This document shows, piece by piece, positions 1 to 7,275 of a stretch of 64,000 nucleotides of DNA. Position 1 is the first letter of the stretch. Every line of letters starts with the position of its first letter. The notes beneath the pieces are model-generated. The model was not told the origin of the DNA, made no database searches, and was given only the letters and a program-made list of their open reading frames with translations. Source of the stretch: Acidimicrobiales bacterium (GTDB lineage Bacteria; Actinomycetota; Acidimicrobiia; Acidimicrobiales; Aldehydirespiratoraceae); contig JAJCXX010000016.1 in NCBI GenBank assembly GCA_029263195.1, positions 16,494 to 80,493 on the forward strand, given 5' to 3'. Position numbers and translations under genes: made by a program.

Positions 1-317
1 TCAAGAAGGCGGTCCGGGCCGTCGTCGGCTCGGTCGACAAGGCCCTTTCCAATGCCGGTCTCACCGCCGATGACATCGACGTCTTCCTTCCCCATCAGGC
101 CAACATCCGTATAATCGAAGCCATTGCCAACCGGGTTGGCATACCTATGGAAAAGACCCACAACGTCATAGCCGACACCGGCAACACATCCTCGGCCAGC
201 ATTCCGTTGGCCATGGCCAAAGCCCAGGCCAACGGGGTTCTCCAGCCGGGTGCAGTCGTCTGCATGACCGGCTTCGGCGGCGGCATGACCTGGGGCACCG
301 CGGTGGTGAGATGGTGA
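1..317 (+). CDS. fabH: 3-oxoacyl-ACP synthase III (FabH), C-terminal part
   Basis: Only the last 104 codons are inside the window; the 5' part lies upstream and the reading frame begins at base 3. KAS III condenses acetyl-CoA (or another acyl-CoA) with malonyl-ACP to start fatty acid synthesis in the cytoplasm. Two of the three catalytic residues are visible: the His of the HQAN motif and the Asn of the NTSSASIP motif. The active-site Cys lies outside the window. The C-terminal GFGGGMTWG segment is typical of the family. The stop overlaps the fabG start, so the genes are probably translationally coupled. Confidence 0.93.
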   Translation, partial: KKAVRAVVGSVDKALSNAGLTADDIDVFLPHQANIRIIEAIANRVGIPMEKTHNVIADTGNTSSASIPLAMAKAQANGVLQPGAVVCMTGFGGGMTWGTAVVRW

Positions 318-1024
318 CCAGTCGCGTCGTTCTCATCACTGGCGGAAACCGCGGAATCGGACTCGCCACCGCTCGGCGATTTGCCGACGCCGGACACAAG
401 GTCGCGATCACCTCTCGTTCCGGCCAAGCCGACAACGCCACCGGGATGTCGGTTGTGAAATGCGATGTCACCGACACCGAGTCGGTCAACAACGCTGTCG
501 GCGAGGCGGAGGATCTACTCGGGCCGATCGAGATCCTCGTGTCCAACGCCGGCATCACCGACGACGGGCTCGTTCTTCGCATGAAGGACGACGCCTTCAC
601 CAGTGTCGTCGACACCAACCTCACCGGCAGTTTTCGGGTGGCCCGACGGGTCGTCAAGTCGATGATGCGCGCCCGTTGGGGACGGATGATCTTCGTTTCG
701 TCCGTGGTCGGTCTCGGTGGACAAGCCGGACAGGCCAACTACGCCGCGTCGAAGGCCGGCCTCATCGGATTGTCCCGATCGTTGGCCAAGGAATTTGCCA
801 GTCGAAACATCACGGTCAACGTGGTTGCACCGGGTCCGATCGAGACCGACATGCTGGCCGAGCTCAACGACGAGCAACGCAACGCGATGCTGTCCATGGT
901 CCCGCTCGGCCGGCTGGGCGCCGCCGATGAGATCGCCGCAGCAATTCAGTTTCTCGCATCCGACGAGGCCGGCTTTGTGACCGGTAGCGTTCTTCCCGTC
1001 GATGGCGGCCTTTCGATGGGCTGA
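311..1024 (+). CDS. fabG: 3-oxoacyl-ACP reductase FabG
   Basis: A 237-residue short-chain dehydrogenase that reduces 3-oxoacyl-ACP with NADPH in the type II fatty acid cycle. Visible motifs: the TGGNRGIG cofactor loop at residues 10-17, NAG at 79-81, catalytic Ser around 130-131, and YxxxK with Tyr144 and Lys148. The C-terminal FVTGSVLPVDGG is characteristic of FabG. The length is usual for the family. The ATG lies inside the end of fabH (7-base overlap), and acpP and fabF follow on the same strand, which supports the FabG assignment over other SDR enzymes. Confidence 0.93.
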   Translation: MVTSRVVLITGGNRGIGLATARRFADAGHKVAITSRSGQADNATGMSVVKCDVTDTESVNNAVGEAEDLLGPIEILVSNAGITDDGLVLRMKDDAFTSVVDTNLTGSFRVARRVVKSMMRARWGRMIFVSSVVGLGGQAGQANYAASKAGLIGLSRSLAKEFASRNITVNVVAPGPIETDMLAELNDEQRNAMLSMVPLGRLGAADEIAAAIQFLASDEAGFVTGSVLPVDGGLSMG

Positions 1025-1058
1025 CCCAACCATCGAGCCAGACAAATCTGACAGACTT

Positions 1059-1078
1059 CGGGAAGCCCAAGCTTCCCG
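1059..1078 (+). promoter_or_regulatory. Intercistronic hairpin before acpP
   Basis: A perfect 8-bp inverted repeat (CGGGAAGC / GCTTCCCG) with a CCAA tetraloop sits between fabG and acpP, about 20 bases before the acpP start. No T-run follows, so it is unlikely to be a terminator. It may protect or process the mRNA so that acpP, whose product is needed in large amounts, is expressed differently from fabG. The structure is seen in sequence; the function is inference. Confidence 0.5.
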
Positions 1079-1097
1079 CCGGAAATGGAGATATCAA

Positions 1098-1331
1098 GTG
1101 AGTGACGACAACTTCGCACGATTCAAGAAGTGTGCCGTGGAGGTTCTCTCGGTTGAGGAATCAGCCGTCGTTCCAGAAGCAACATTCGAGTCCCTCGACG
1201 CCGACAGCCTCGACCTCGTCGAGCTGGTCATGGCGCTCGAGGAGGAATTCGATGTCACCGTGGAGGAAGAGGAGCTCGACGGCGTGACCACCATCAACGC
1301 CGCATTCGAACTCGTCACCTCGAAGCTCTGA
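1098..1331 (+). CDS. acpP: Acyl carrier protein
   Basis: A 77-residue acidic carrier protein that holds growing acyl chains on a 4'-phosphopantetheine arm. The attachment site is Ser37 in the DADSLDLVELVM motif. I chose the GTG at 1098 because a GGAG ribosome-binding site lies 7 bases upstream and it gives the normal ACP length. A longer in-frame reading from 1002 would overlap the fabG end and has a Trp/Arg-rich N-terminus unlike ACPs. The stop overlaps the fabF ATG (TGATG). The order fabH-fabG-acpP-fabF supports the role. Confidence 0.93.
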   Translation: MSDDNFARFKKCAVEVLSVEESAVVPEATFESLDADSLDLVELVMALEEEFDVTVEEEELDGVTTINAAFELVTSKL

Positions 1332-2509
1332 TGGAAGGCCGCCGCGTCGCGGTCACCGGAATCGGAGTCGTTGCCCCTTGCGGTATCGGTGTCGACGACT
1401 ACTTTGCCGGTCTTTGCGGACCCGCCACAACCGGAGAGCGCCGAGTCGAGGAATTCGATGCGGGTAGCTACTTCGACAATCCAAAGGATGCCCGCCGCGC
1501 CGACCGCTTCACACAGTTCGCGGTGGCCGCTGCGGCCGAGGCCGTCGCCCAGGCCGGTGATCTCACCGCCCAACCCGACCGAATCGGCACGTTCATCGGC
1601 ACCGGCGTCGGTGGCCTCCAGACCCTGGAGTCCCAGATCGAGGCCCGGCTGAGCAAGGGAGTCCGTCGCGTTTCGCCATTCCTCGTTCCGATGATGATGT
1701 CCAACGCCGCGGCCGCCACCTTGTCGATGAAGTACGGCTGGACCGGCCCGTGCGAAAATACGGTAACCGCCTGCGCAGCCGGCACCCACGCCATAGGAAA
1801 CGCCGCCCGGTTGGTCGCCAGTGGCCGCTGCGATGTGGTCGTGTCCGGTGGTAGCGAGGCACCGTTCAGCGAGACTTCGGTTGCCGGGTTCGCCAACATG
1901 ACCGCGCTGTCGAACTCCGGCACGAGTCGGCCCTTCGACCTCCATCGCGACGGGTTCGTAATGGCCGAAGGCTGCGGCGTGCTCATTCTCGAAGAGATGG
2001 ACATGGCCCTGGAGCGCGGCGCCACGATCCTCGGTGAGATTCTCGGGTCGGCCAGCACCGCCGACGCCCATCACATCACCGCACCCGCACCCGGCGGCAC
2101 CGGAGCCATCAACTGCATGCGCATAGCGATCGCCGATGCCGGTCTCGAGCCGGCCGACATCGTCCACGTCAACGCCCACGGCACCTCCACCGGCAAAAAC
2201 GACGAGGCCGAGGCCCACGCCGTGGCCACCGTGTTCGGACTTCCGGGGCCAATCATCACCTCAACGAAGGGCATCACCGGCCATGCGCTCGGCGGCGCCG
2301 GTGCCATCGAGGCAGTAGCGGTGTTGTTGTCCATGAGCCATGGGGTAGTCCCGCCGACCTCCGGATACGCGACCCCAGATCCCGAACTTCCCGAGATCGA
2401 CATAGTGAGCGCCGAGCCCCGTCCGTGGACTCCCGGCCCATCCATGTCCAACTCCTTCGGATTCGGCGGCCACAACGGGTCGATCGTGATAGGCCCCCCT
2501 CCGGCCTGA
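1331..2509 (+). CDS. fabF: 3-oxoacyl-ACP synthase II (FabF)
   Basis: A 392-residue beta-ketoacyl-ACP synthase that elongates acyl-ACP with malonyl-ACP. The catalytic triad is visible: Cys148 in TACAAGTHA, His283 in NAHGTSTGKND and His318 in KGITGHALGG. The end, FGFGGHNGSIV, is typical of KAS I/II. It is slightly shorter than the usual 410 residues. It is the last gene of the fatty acid synthesis unit, coupled to acpP by a one-base overlap. A convergent dehydratase gene follows 25 bases later. Confidence 0.94.
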   Translation: MEGRRVAVTGIGVVAPCGIGVDDYFAGLCGPATTGERRVEEFDAGSYFDNPKDARRADRFTQFAVAAAAEAVAQAGDLTAQPDRIGTFIGTGVGGLQTLESQIEARLSKGVRRVSPFLVPMMMSNAAAATLSMKYGWTGPCENTVTACAAGTHAIGNAARLVASGRCDVVVSGGSEAPFSETSVAGFANMTALSNSGTSRPFDLHRDGFVMAEGCGVLILEEMDMALERGATILGEILGSASTADAHHITAPAPGGTGAINCMRIAIADAGLEPADIVHVNAHGTSTGKNDEAEAHAVATVFGLPGPIITSTKGITGHALGGAGAIEAVAVLLSMSHGVVPPTSGYATPDPELPEIDIVSAEPRPWTPGPSMSNSFGFGGHNGSIVIGPPPA

Positions 2510-2534
2510 CACCAGGGACTCGACGACCGCCGAC

Positions 2535-2963
2535 TCAGCTGGCGTCGACGATCACGAACATCAACTCGCACTCACAGGCGACTTTCCCTCCGACGAGGGC
2601 CTGACCGACCCCTTTGCCGGCACGAGCCGACATTCGCGTCATCTCGGCCCTCAACTCGAGGGTGTCGCCCGGAACAGCTTGGCGACGGAACCGGGCCTTG
2701 TCGAGGCCACCAAACAGAGGCAGGCGACCGGCGTACTTCTCGTCGGTGAGCACCGCTATCGCCCCCATTTGGGCTATCGCTTCGCACATCAGCACCCCGG
2801 GAAGGGTCGGCCGACCCGGAAAGTGCCCAGCGAAGAACGCCTCTTCACCCGAGAGATGCCACAGACCGGCTGCGCTGTGCCCCGGTTGCAGATCCGTCAC
2901 CTCATCGACGAACAGGAACGGATCGCGGTGAGGCAGGATGTCGACTGGGTGGGGGTAAGCCAT
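2535..2963 (-). CDS. FabZ-like 3-hydroxyacyl-ACP dehydratase
   Basis: A 142-residue hot-dog fold protein of the FabA/FabZ family, expected to dehydrate 3-hydroxyacyl-ACP. Catalytic His47 (AGHFPGRP) and Glu61 (MCEAIAQ) are present, as is the PHRDPFLFVD N-terminal motif. The ATG at 2963 was chosen over an upstream start at 3038 because it has a GGAG site nearby and gives the usual FabZ length. It converges with fabF, which places the dehydratase step beside the other fatty acid synthesis genes. Its exact partner (lipid A-free Gram-positive FAS or a special lipid route) is not shown. Confidence 0.85.
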   Translation of the reverse strand: MAYPHPVDILPHRDPFLFVDEVTDLQPGHSAAGLWHLSGEEAFFAGHFPGRPTLPGVLMCEAIAQMGAIAVLTDEKYAGRLPLFGGLDKARFRRQAVPGDTLELRAEMTRMSARAGKGVGQALVGGKVACECELMFVIVDAS

Positions 2964-3008
2964 GGTGTCTCCAAGGTCATCTGTCGGGGCGAAATAGGGC
3001 GAAAACGT

Positions 3009-3042
3009 CGACGTGGGGGCGGCACAGGCCGCCCCCACGTCG
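3009..3042 (-). terminator. Strong rho-independent terminator of the HU gene
   Basis: A perfect 15-bp GC-rich inverted repeat with an ACAG (plus-strand) loop. On the minus strand the stem is followed by ACGTTTTCGCCCTATTT. It lies 47 bases after the HU stop and before the start of the dehydratase gene, so it should end HU transcription and separate the two genes. Confidence 0.8.
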
Positions 3043-3089
3043 CAGATCTGACCTGGCAGGCCTTGGCCTACCCGAGTTGCAAGAGCCGA

Positions 3090-3365
3090 TCAGCTCTTGC
3101 CAGCGGCCTTCAGCTTCGATCCGACAGACAGCTTGGTTCGGGTGCCGGCGGGCACGAAGATCTCAGCTCCGGTCTGCGGGTTGCGAGCGGTGCGAGCCGA
3201 TGTGTTGGCCCTGCTTGCCTTCAACCATCCGGTGATCGACACGTCGTTGCCCCGGCCGACCTCGCTGGCCACCGTCTCGAACATCGCGTCGAGACAGGCG
3301 CCGGCATCCTTCTGGCTGACGCCAGCCTTGTCGGCCATTGCTGCCACCAGTTCGCCCTTGTTCAT
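3090..3365 (-). CDS. hup: HU-family nucleoid DNA-binding protein
   Basis: A 91-residue histone-like protein that bends and compacts DNA. The N-terminal MNKGELVAAMADKAGVSQKD helix region and the arm motif TARNPQTG are classic HU features. The usual GFGxF core is replaced by a GWLKASRANTSAR stretch, a diverged version. The C-terminus is short and basic and lacks the long Lys/Ala-rich tail of mycobacterial HupB. A strong AGGAG site precedes the ATG, and a strong terminator follows the gene, consistent with a highly expressed single-gene transcript. Confidence 0.92.
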   Translation of the reverse strand: MNKGELVAAMADKAGVSQKDAGACLDAMFETVASEVGRGNDVSITGWLKASRANTSARTARNPQTGAEIFVPAGTRTKLSVGSKLKAAGKS

Positions 3366-3412
3366 CCTGCACTCCTTCTGTTCGCCACATAATTCGTGGC
3401 TCCGTGAATTAC

Positions 3413-3441
3413 ATGCGAGTCGAAAATAGGCGCAATGTCAA
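3413..3441 (-). promoter_or_regulatory. Possible HU promoter
   Basis: On the minus strand a perfect TTGACA (-35) lies at 3436-3441, about 70 bases before the HU start. The hexamer 17 bases downstream is TCGCAT, a poor -10. The -35 is clear; the full promoter is tentative. The rest of the gap 3366-3540 shows nothing else recognisable. Confidence 0.3.
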
Positions 3442-3540
3442 GCATTTCCCCAGAGTTTCACATTACGTGTCCGTTGGAATACTGGCCAAGTCGTGACAAT
3501 CCGAGAGTCCCGCTCCAAATTACAAGACCCGCATCGCTGG

Positions 3541-3930
3541 TCAGTCAGAGTTGCGAAGGAATTCCGCGGAGCGAACAAAATGCTCCCATACCGCCTCCTC
3601 GGCCTCCGGCGGGACCGTCACCTGGGCGAGCGAATATCTCATCCGAGCGAGCCACGCGTCGCTGGCCGCCTCGTCGATTCGAAACGGGGTGTGACGCATC
3701 CGCAATCTCGGATGACCCCGCTCATCGCTGTACTGGGTGGAGCCGCCCCAGTACTGGATCAAGAACCCGGCGAGGCGCCGGCGAGGACCGGCCGTGTCGT
3801 CGGGATACATCGGGCCGAGCAGAGGATCGGAGGCAATGTCGTCGTAGAAGCGATCGACCAGATCGACGAAGAACTGGTCGCCTCCCACCAGGGCGTGAAG
3901 GGTCAGGGATGCTGAATCGTCGTCACTCAC
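3541..3930 (-). CDS. Group II truncated haemoglobin (TrHbO-like)
   Basis: A 129-residue truncated globin expected to bind haem and O2 or NO in the cytoplasm. The conserved group II segment is present: YP near residue 42, FLIQYWGG around 57-63, RGHPRLRMRH with His80 as the proximal haem ligand, and a W in DAWLARM. The length matches GlbO proteins. It stands alone; the next gene, 21 bases downstream on the same strand direction, is upstream in transcription (tlpA-like). The physiological role (O2 or NO handling) cannot be read from the sequence. Confidence 0.88.
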   Translation of the reverse strand: MSDDDSASLTLHALVGGDQFFVDLVDRFYDDIASDPLLGPMYPDDTAGPRRRLAGFLIQYWGGSTQYSDERGHPRLRMRHTPFRIDEAASDAWLARMRYSLAQVTVPPEAEEAVWEHFVRSAEFLRNSD

Positions 3931-3951
3931 GCCGGCACGATACCGGAGTGG

Positions 3952-4584
3952 TCAGCTCACTCCGAACAGCGTTGACATGGCACTTCTCAGACGCGCCTCG
4001 TCCATGGCTCCGTTGACCGTGTCGAGGTAGTTGCCGTTGGCGTCATAGAACGCGGTGATCGGCATACCGGTGCCACCCAGGCTGCGCCACAGGCCCGAGC
4101 CACCGCTTTGTTGGCCGTTGATGTCCTTGGCGATCGGCCACCAGTCGGTGCCGAAATCGTCGACCAGACGGTGCCAGTTGCCGCTTTCCTGGGAGTTGAC
4201 GTGCACAAAGTTGACATCGTCGCGGAACTCGTTTGAAACCGCGGAGAAGGCCGGAAGCTCGGCCTCGCAGGCGCTGCACCAATCGGCATAGAAGTTCAGG
4301 ACAATCGGCTTGCCCCTGAACTCCGACAGGGTGATCCGCCCGTCGCCGTTGGGGTCGTTGTCTCGCACCGGAAGATCCCATGCGCTGATGGTGGTGTCAC
4401 CGCTCTGTGAGCGCGAACTCCAGATCGACACACCGAGCACGCCCCCTACGATCAGTGCTCCGACCCCAACCACGGCAACCCACTGCAGTCGGGCCTTTCG
4501 ACTGGCCCGGATGGCAGCTTCGCGCCGCTCCTCCGCGGTTGGTCGTTTGCGCCGCGACGTCGAGGCGGTTGATTTCTTGGCCAT
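3952..4584 (-). CDS. TlpA-like membrane-anchored thioredoxin
   Basis: A 210-residue protein with a basic cytoplasmic N-terminus, one membrane segment at about 34-55 and an extracytoplasmic thioredoxin domain. The active site is WCSAC (Cys103, Cys106); a cis-Pro lies in GTGMPITAF. It probably reduces disulphides outside the membrane with electrons from CcdA, encoded 16 bases upstream. The ATG at 4584 has a GGAGGGG site 6 bases away and is preferred to an upstream start inside ccdA. Residues 77-88 (DPNGDGRITLSE) match an EF-hand calcium loop at all key positions, just before the thioredoxin core. Confidence 0.85.
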   Translation of the reverse strand: MAKKSTASTSRRKRPTAEERREAAIRASRKARLQWVAVVGVGALIVGGVLGVSIWSSRSQSGDTTISAWDLPVRDNDPNGDGRITLSEFRGKPIVLNFYADWCSACEAELPAFSAVSNEFRDDVNFVHVNSQESGNWHRLVDDFGTDWWPIAKDINGQQSGGSGLWRSLGGTGMPITAFYDANGNYLDTVNGAMDEARLRSAMSTLFGVS

Positions 4585-4600
4585 TACTTTCCCCTCCGGA

Positions 4601-5353
4601 TCAGCCGAGCTCGACAAGGAAGTCGAGCCCGAACAGTCGTGCAAGTCGTTGAATCTGGACCGTGAGCCATGTGAGGCGATCGAGCGTGAGAATCGCTCCG
4701 AAGATCGCCAGAGATAGAGCAGAGAACCATGTCACGCCACGCATGTGCCGCTTCATGACGTTGAGAAGGTTGGTGGCCCGACCAAATGCCAGGCCCGTGA
4801 TCATGAACGGAAGGCCGAGTCCGAGGGTGTATACCCCCAGAAGGAGCGCTCCTCGACTGGCCCTTCCGTCGGCGGCGGCGACGGCCAACACCGAGGTGAG
4901 CACCGGTCCGATACACGGGGTCCAGCCGAAGCCGAAAGCAACACCGGCCACGGGTGGGGCGAAATGACCGTATTGAGACACTTGTGGATGGAAACGGGCC
5001 TCTCGGTAGAGCCAAGGAGCCTGCAAATACATGGAACCGAGAACGAACAGCCCCATGGACAGAACCATCAGACCCGAGACTCGAGTCAGGAGCTGCTGAT
5101 TGTCGATGAAGACCGAACCGATCGAGGTGGCTCCCATTCCCAGGAGAACGAAGACCGAACCGAATCCGAGAATGAAAAGTGAGGTGTCGCGAGCGATACG
5201 GCCCATATTGGCCGTCCCGCCCTCTTCCAGCTCGCTCACCTCCAGACCGGTGACCAGCGAGAGATAACCAGGAATTATCGGCAGCACGCACGGTGAAAGA
5301 AACGAGATCACACCCGCCCCGAAGGCGGCATAGAACGTTACGTCGGGGCTCAC
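4601..5353 (-). CDS. ccdA: CcdA-type thiol-disulphide electron transporter
   Basis: A 250-residue polytopic membrane protein of the CcdA/DsbD-beta family that carries electrons from cytoplasmic thioredoxin across the membrane. The two redox Cys are in the SPCVLP motif near the N-terminus and in WTPCIGP in the middle. About six hydrophobic segments are visible. It starts with GTG, overlapping the stop of the upstream zinc-finger gene (GTGA), and is followed by the TlpA-like partner. The three genes very probably form one transcript. Substrates could be c-type cytochromes or other exported thiol proteins. Confidence 0.9.
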   Translation of the reverse strand: MSPDVTFYAAFGAGVISFLSPCVLPIIPGYLSLVTGLEVSELEEGGTANMGRIARDTSLFILGFGSVFVLLGMGATSIGSVFIDNQQLLTRVSGLMVLSMGLFVLGSMYLQAPWLYREARFHPQVSQYGHFAPPVAGVAFGFGWTPCIGPVLTSVLAVAAADGRASRGALLLGVYTLGLGLPFMITGLAFGRATNLLNVMKRHMRGVTWFSALSLAIFGAILTLDRLTWLTVQIQRLARLFGLDFLVELG

Positions 5354-5589
5354 TGCGAGCTCAGCCGATCGGCCTCAGTGTGCAAACGGACGACAGCGTC
5401 GGGCACTGCCGCACCGCCCCTGACCCGCCTGATCGATGCCTTCATCTTCAGCAGTGCCGCGACCTCACCGGCGCAGTCCTCGCAACCCTCCACGTGGGCA
5501 TCGACACAACGAGCGCGGCGTTCACCGAGCTCGTCGTCGATCCATCTCTCGAGAGAGTGCCCCCATCGGGCACGGTGCAACCGTCCCAT
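5350..5589 (-). CDS. Small zf-HC2 (anti-sigma-like) zinc-finger protein
   Basis: About 79 residues with a putative zinc-binding HxxxCxxC (His32, Cys36, Cys39) preceded by Cys28, like the N-terminal domain of ZAS anti-sigma factors. There is no membrane segment. The start is uncertain: ATG 5589 is used because codon use is better from there, but ATG 5658 is possible. It heads the ccdA/tlpA unit and is divergent from a sigma factor gene that has its own anti-sigma partner. It may be a second redox-sensitive regulator or an adaptor for the thiol system; this is inference. Confidence 0.65.
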   Translation of the reverse strand: MGRLHRARWGHSLERWIDDELGERRARCVDAHVEGCEDCAGEVAALLKMKASIRRVRGGAAVPDAVVRLHTEADRLSSQ

Positions 5590-5681
5590 GCGCAGCCGAA
5601 ACCCACCACGGCCCGTGGCAATTCCCGCCCATCCGTGCCCTGTCACCTTATTGACCATTGACGTTGCTAGTTTGGCGGGTC

Positions 5682-6242
5682 GTGGGCGAGCAATTGACTG
5701 ATGAGATGGTGCAGAAGGCGGCATTCGATCAATACGTCGTGCCCGAAATCGAGGTTCTCTACCGGGTGGCGCGGTCGATCACACGCAACCCCACCGATGC
5801 CGAAGACCTGGTCCAGGACACCATGCTCCGGGCCTACCGCGCGGTTGGTCGCTTCGATGGGCGTCATCCTCGGGCCTGGCTGCTCACCATTATGCGCAAC
5901 GCCCAGATCAATCGGGTGCGGCGTCGCCGACCCGAACTCATGAGAGACCCCGATGCCACCATGGAACGCGTAGCGGCCGAAGATTCCGGCGACGACGGAC
6001 CCGAGGCAACCGTTCTCGACCGTGGCTACAACGCTGCTCTCGAAACCGCGTTCGACTCGCTTCCCGAGAAGTTCCGAACCGTGGTCGAGCTAGTCGATGT
6101 GCAGGGGCTCGCCTACCAGGAGACGGCCGACATTCTCGGAGTGCCTGTCGGCACCATCATGAGCCGATTACACCGAGCCCGTTCGCGCTTGCGTAAGCAC
6201 CTCGAGTCGAGCGGGGCCTACGTCGATGGTCGACCGACATGA
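5682..6242 (+). CDS. ECF RNA polymerase sigma factor (SigR/SigH-like)
   Basis: About 186 residues. Region 2 is visible as RNPTDAEDLVQDTMLRAYRA, followed by WLLTIMRNAQINR; region 4 is YQETADILGVPVGTIMSRLH. The region 2 wording and the downstream zinc anti-sigma factor match the SigR/SigH group that controls thiol-oxidative stress genes in Actinobacteria. The start is not decided: GTG 5682, TTG 5694 and ATG 5706 are all possible and none has a good ribosome-binding site. The gene overlaps the anti-sigma gene by ATGA. Confidence 0.9.
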   Translation: MGEQLTDEMVQKAAFDQYVVPEIEVLYRVARSITRNPTDAEDLVQDTMLRAYRAVGRFDGRHPRAWLLTIMRNAQINRVRRRRPELMRDPDATMERVAAEDSGDDGPEATVLDRGYNAALETAFDSLPEKFRTVVELVDVQGLAYQETADILGVPVGTIMSRLHRARSRLRKHLESSGAYVDGRPT

Positions 6243-6502
6243 TCAAACGTAGATGGTTCCGCCGCAAGCCTGAAGTCGACTGCCGCGAGGTTGGTCGAGT
6301 CCTGCAGAGCTACCTCGATCACAATGTCGAGGCCGACTTCGCAGGTCGAATCGCCTCACATCTCGAAGAGTGCAAGAAGTGCGGACTCGAAGCCCGCACC
6401 TACACCAAGATCAAGCACTCGCTGGGTGAGACCAGGCCCGAGGTCGACCCCGAGGCAATCGAGCGCCTCAGGTCGTTCGGCAACGAGCTCACCGAGGACT
6501 GA
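6239..6502 (+). CDS. Zinc-binding anti-sigma factor (RsrA-like)
   Basis: An 87-residue soluble anti-sigma factor. The ZAS motif is complete: Cys15, His41, Cys45 and Cys48. The Cys15-His41 spacing and HxxxCxxC pattern match RsrA, in which zinc is released when the cysteines form a disulphide, freeing the sigma factor. It overlaps the sigma gene by four bases (ATGA), which implies coupled synthesis. By analogy the pair should sense thiol oxidation, which fits the divergent CcdA/TlpA unit and the mycothione reductase gene elsewhere in the window. Confidence 0.87.
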   Translation: MIKRRWFRRKPEVDCREVGRVLQSYLDHNVEADFAGRIASHLEECKKCGLEARTYTKIKHSLGETRPEVDPEAIERLRSFGNELTED

Positions 6503-6510
6503 ACCCAACC

Positions 6511-7275
6511 TCAGTCGACTGCGCTGTTGGGATCTCGCTCGCCGCGCATGAACGCTGCTCTCGCCTCGTCACCGAGGCCCTGGAGATTGAGCTCGAACGT
6601 GAATCCTTGTTCGTACCGATAACTGCGCGAGATGTCGTCATCGATCCCGTTGAGCGATTTCTTGGCAGCTCGAATTACGGTGGGGTCCTTCGACGCGATG
6701 ACCGTCGCGACCTCGCGCGCCGTGTCGAGCAAGTCGTCGAGCGGCACCACCTTCAAGACGGTGCCCCAAGCGAGAAGTTGCTCAGCCGACACCGGCACGC
6801 AGCTGTAGAGCATCCATCGCAGATGCTTCTCCGGCACCAGCCGGCCGAGGTGGGTGGCCGCTCCGAGCGCCCCGTTGTCGACTTCGGGGAGCCCGAATCT
6901 GGCGCCTTCAGCCGCCACCACGATGTCGGCGCTTCCCGCCATCCCGATACCGGTGCCGAGACAGAAATCGTTGACGGCGCAGATCACCGGCACCGAGCAC
7001 TCGTAGATGGCCCGGAAGGCCTCGAAGCAGGCGTGATTCACCCCGAGGATGCCCTCGTTGCCGGGCATCGACTGCATTTCTTTGATGTCGACCCCTGCGC
7101 AGAACCCGCGACCGGTGGCGGTAAGGATGACGGCCTTCACTTCGGGCCGCGCCGACACCGCGTCGCAGACCTCGGCGATTCGCCTGGTGTCGGCGATCGG
7201 CAAGGCGTTGACCGTCGGGTTGTCCATCACCAACTCGAGTATTCCGCGGTCGCCGAGCGACTCATGAATGGTCAT
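6511..7275 (-). CDS. Enoyl-CoA hydratase/isomerase family protein
   Basis: A 254-residue crotonase-fold protein. The oxyanion-hole segments GRGFCAGVDIKEM (about 55-67) and CLGTGIGMAGSADI (105-118) are visible, and ARFGLPEVDNG contains Glu131, one of the two usual acid/base residues. The other Glu position in the second segment appears to be Gly, so simple hydratase activity is not certain; an isomerase, hydrolase or lyase role is possible. The start overlaps the stop of the thiolase-like gene (ATGA). It is the third gene of a DUF35/thiolase/crotonase unit, pointing to acyl-CoA chain breakdown. Confidence 0.85.
   Translation of the reverse strand: MTIHESLGDRGILELVMDNPTVNALPIADTRRIAEVCDAVSARPEVKAVILTATGRGFCAGVDIKEMQSMPGNEGILGVNHACFEAFRAIYECSVPVICAVNDFCLGTGIGMAGSADIVVAAEGARFGLPEVDNGALGAATHLGRLVPEKHLRWMLYSCVPVSAEQLLAWGTVLKVVPLDDLLDTAREVATVIASKDPTVIRAAKKSLNGIDDDISRSYRYEQGFTFELNLQGLGDEARAAFMRGERDPNSAVD

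Noticed and set aside
1094..2218. Long open frame on the minus strand opposite acpP and fabF
   Set aside because: Gly/Val/Asp-rich shadow of the GC-rich fabF frame with no domain and no ribosome-binding site; fabF has all catalytic residues.
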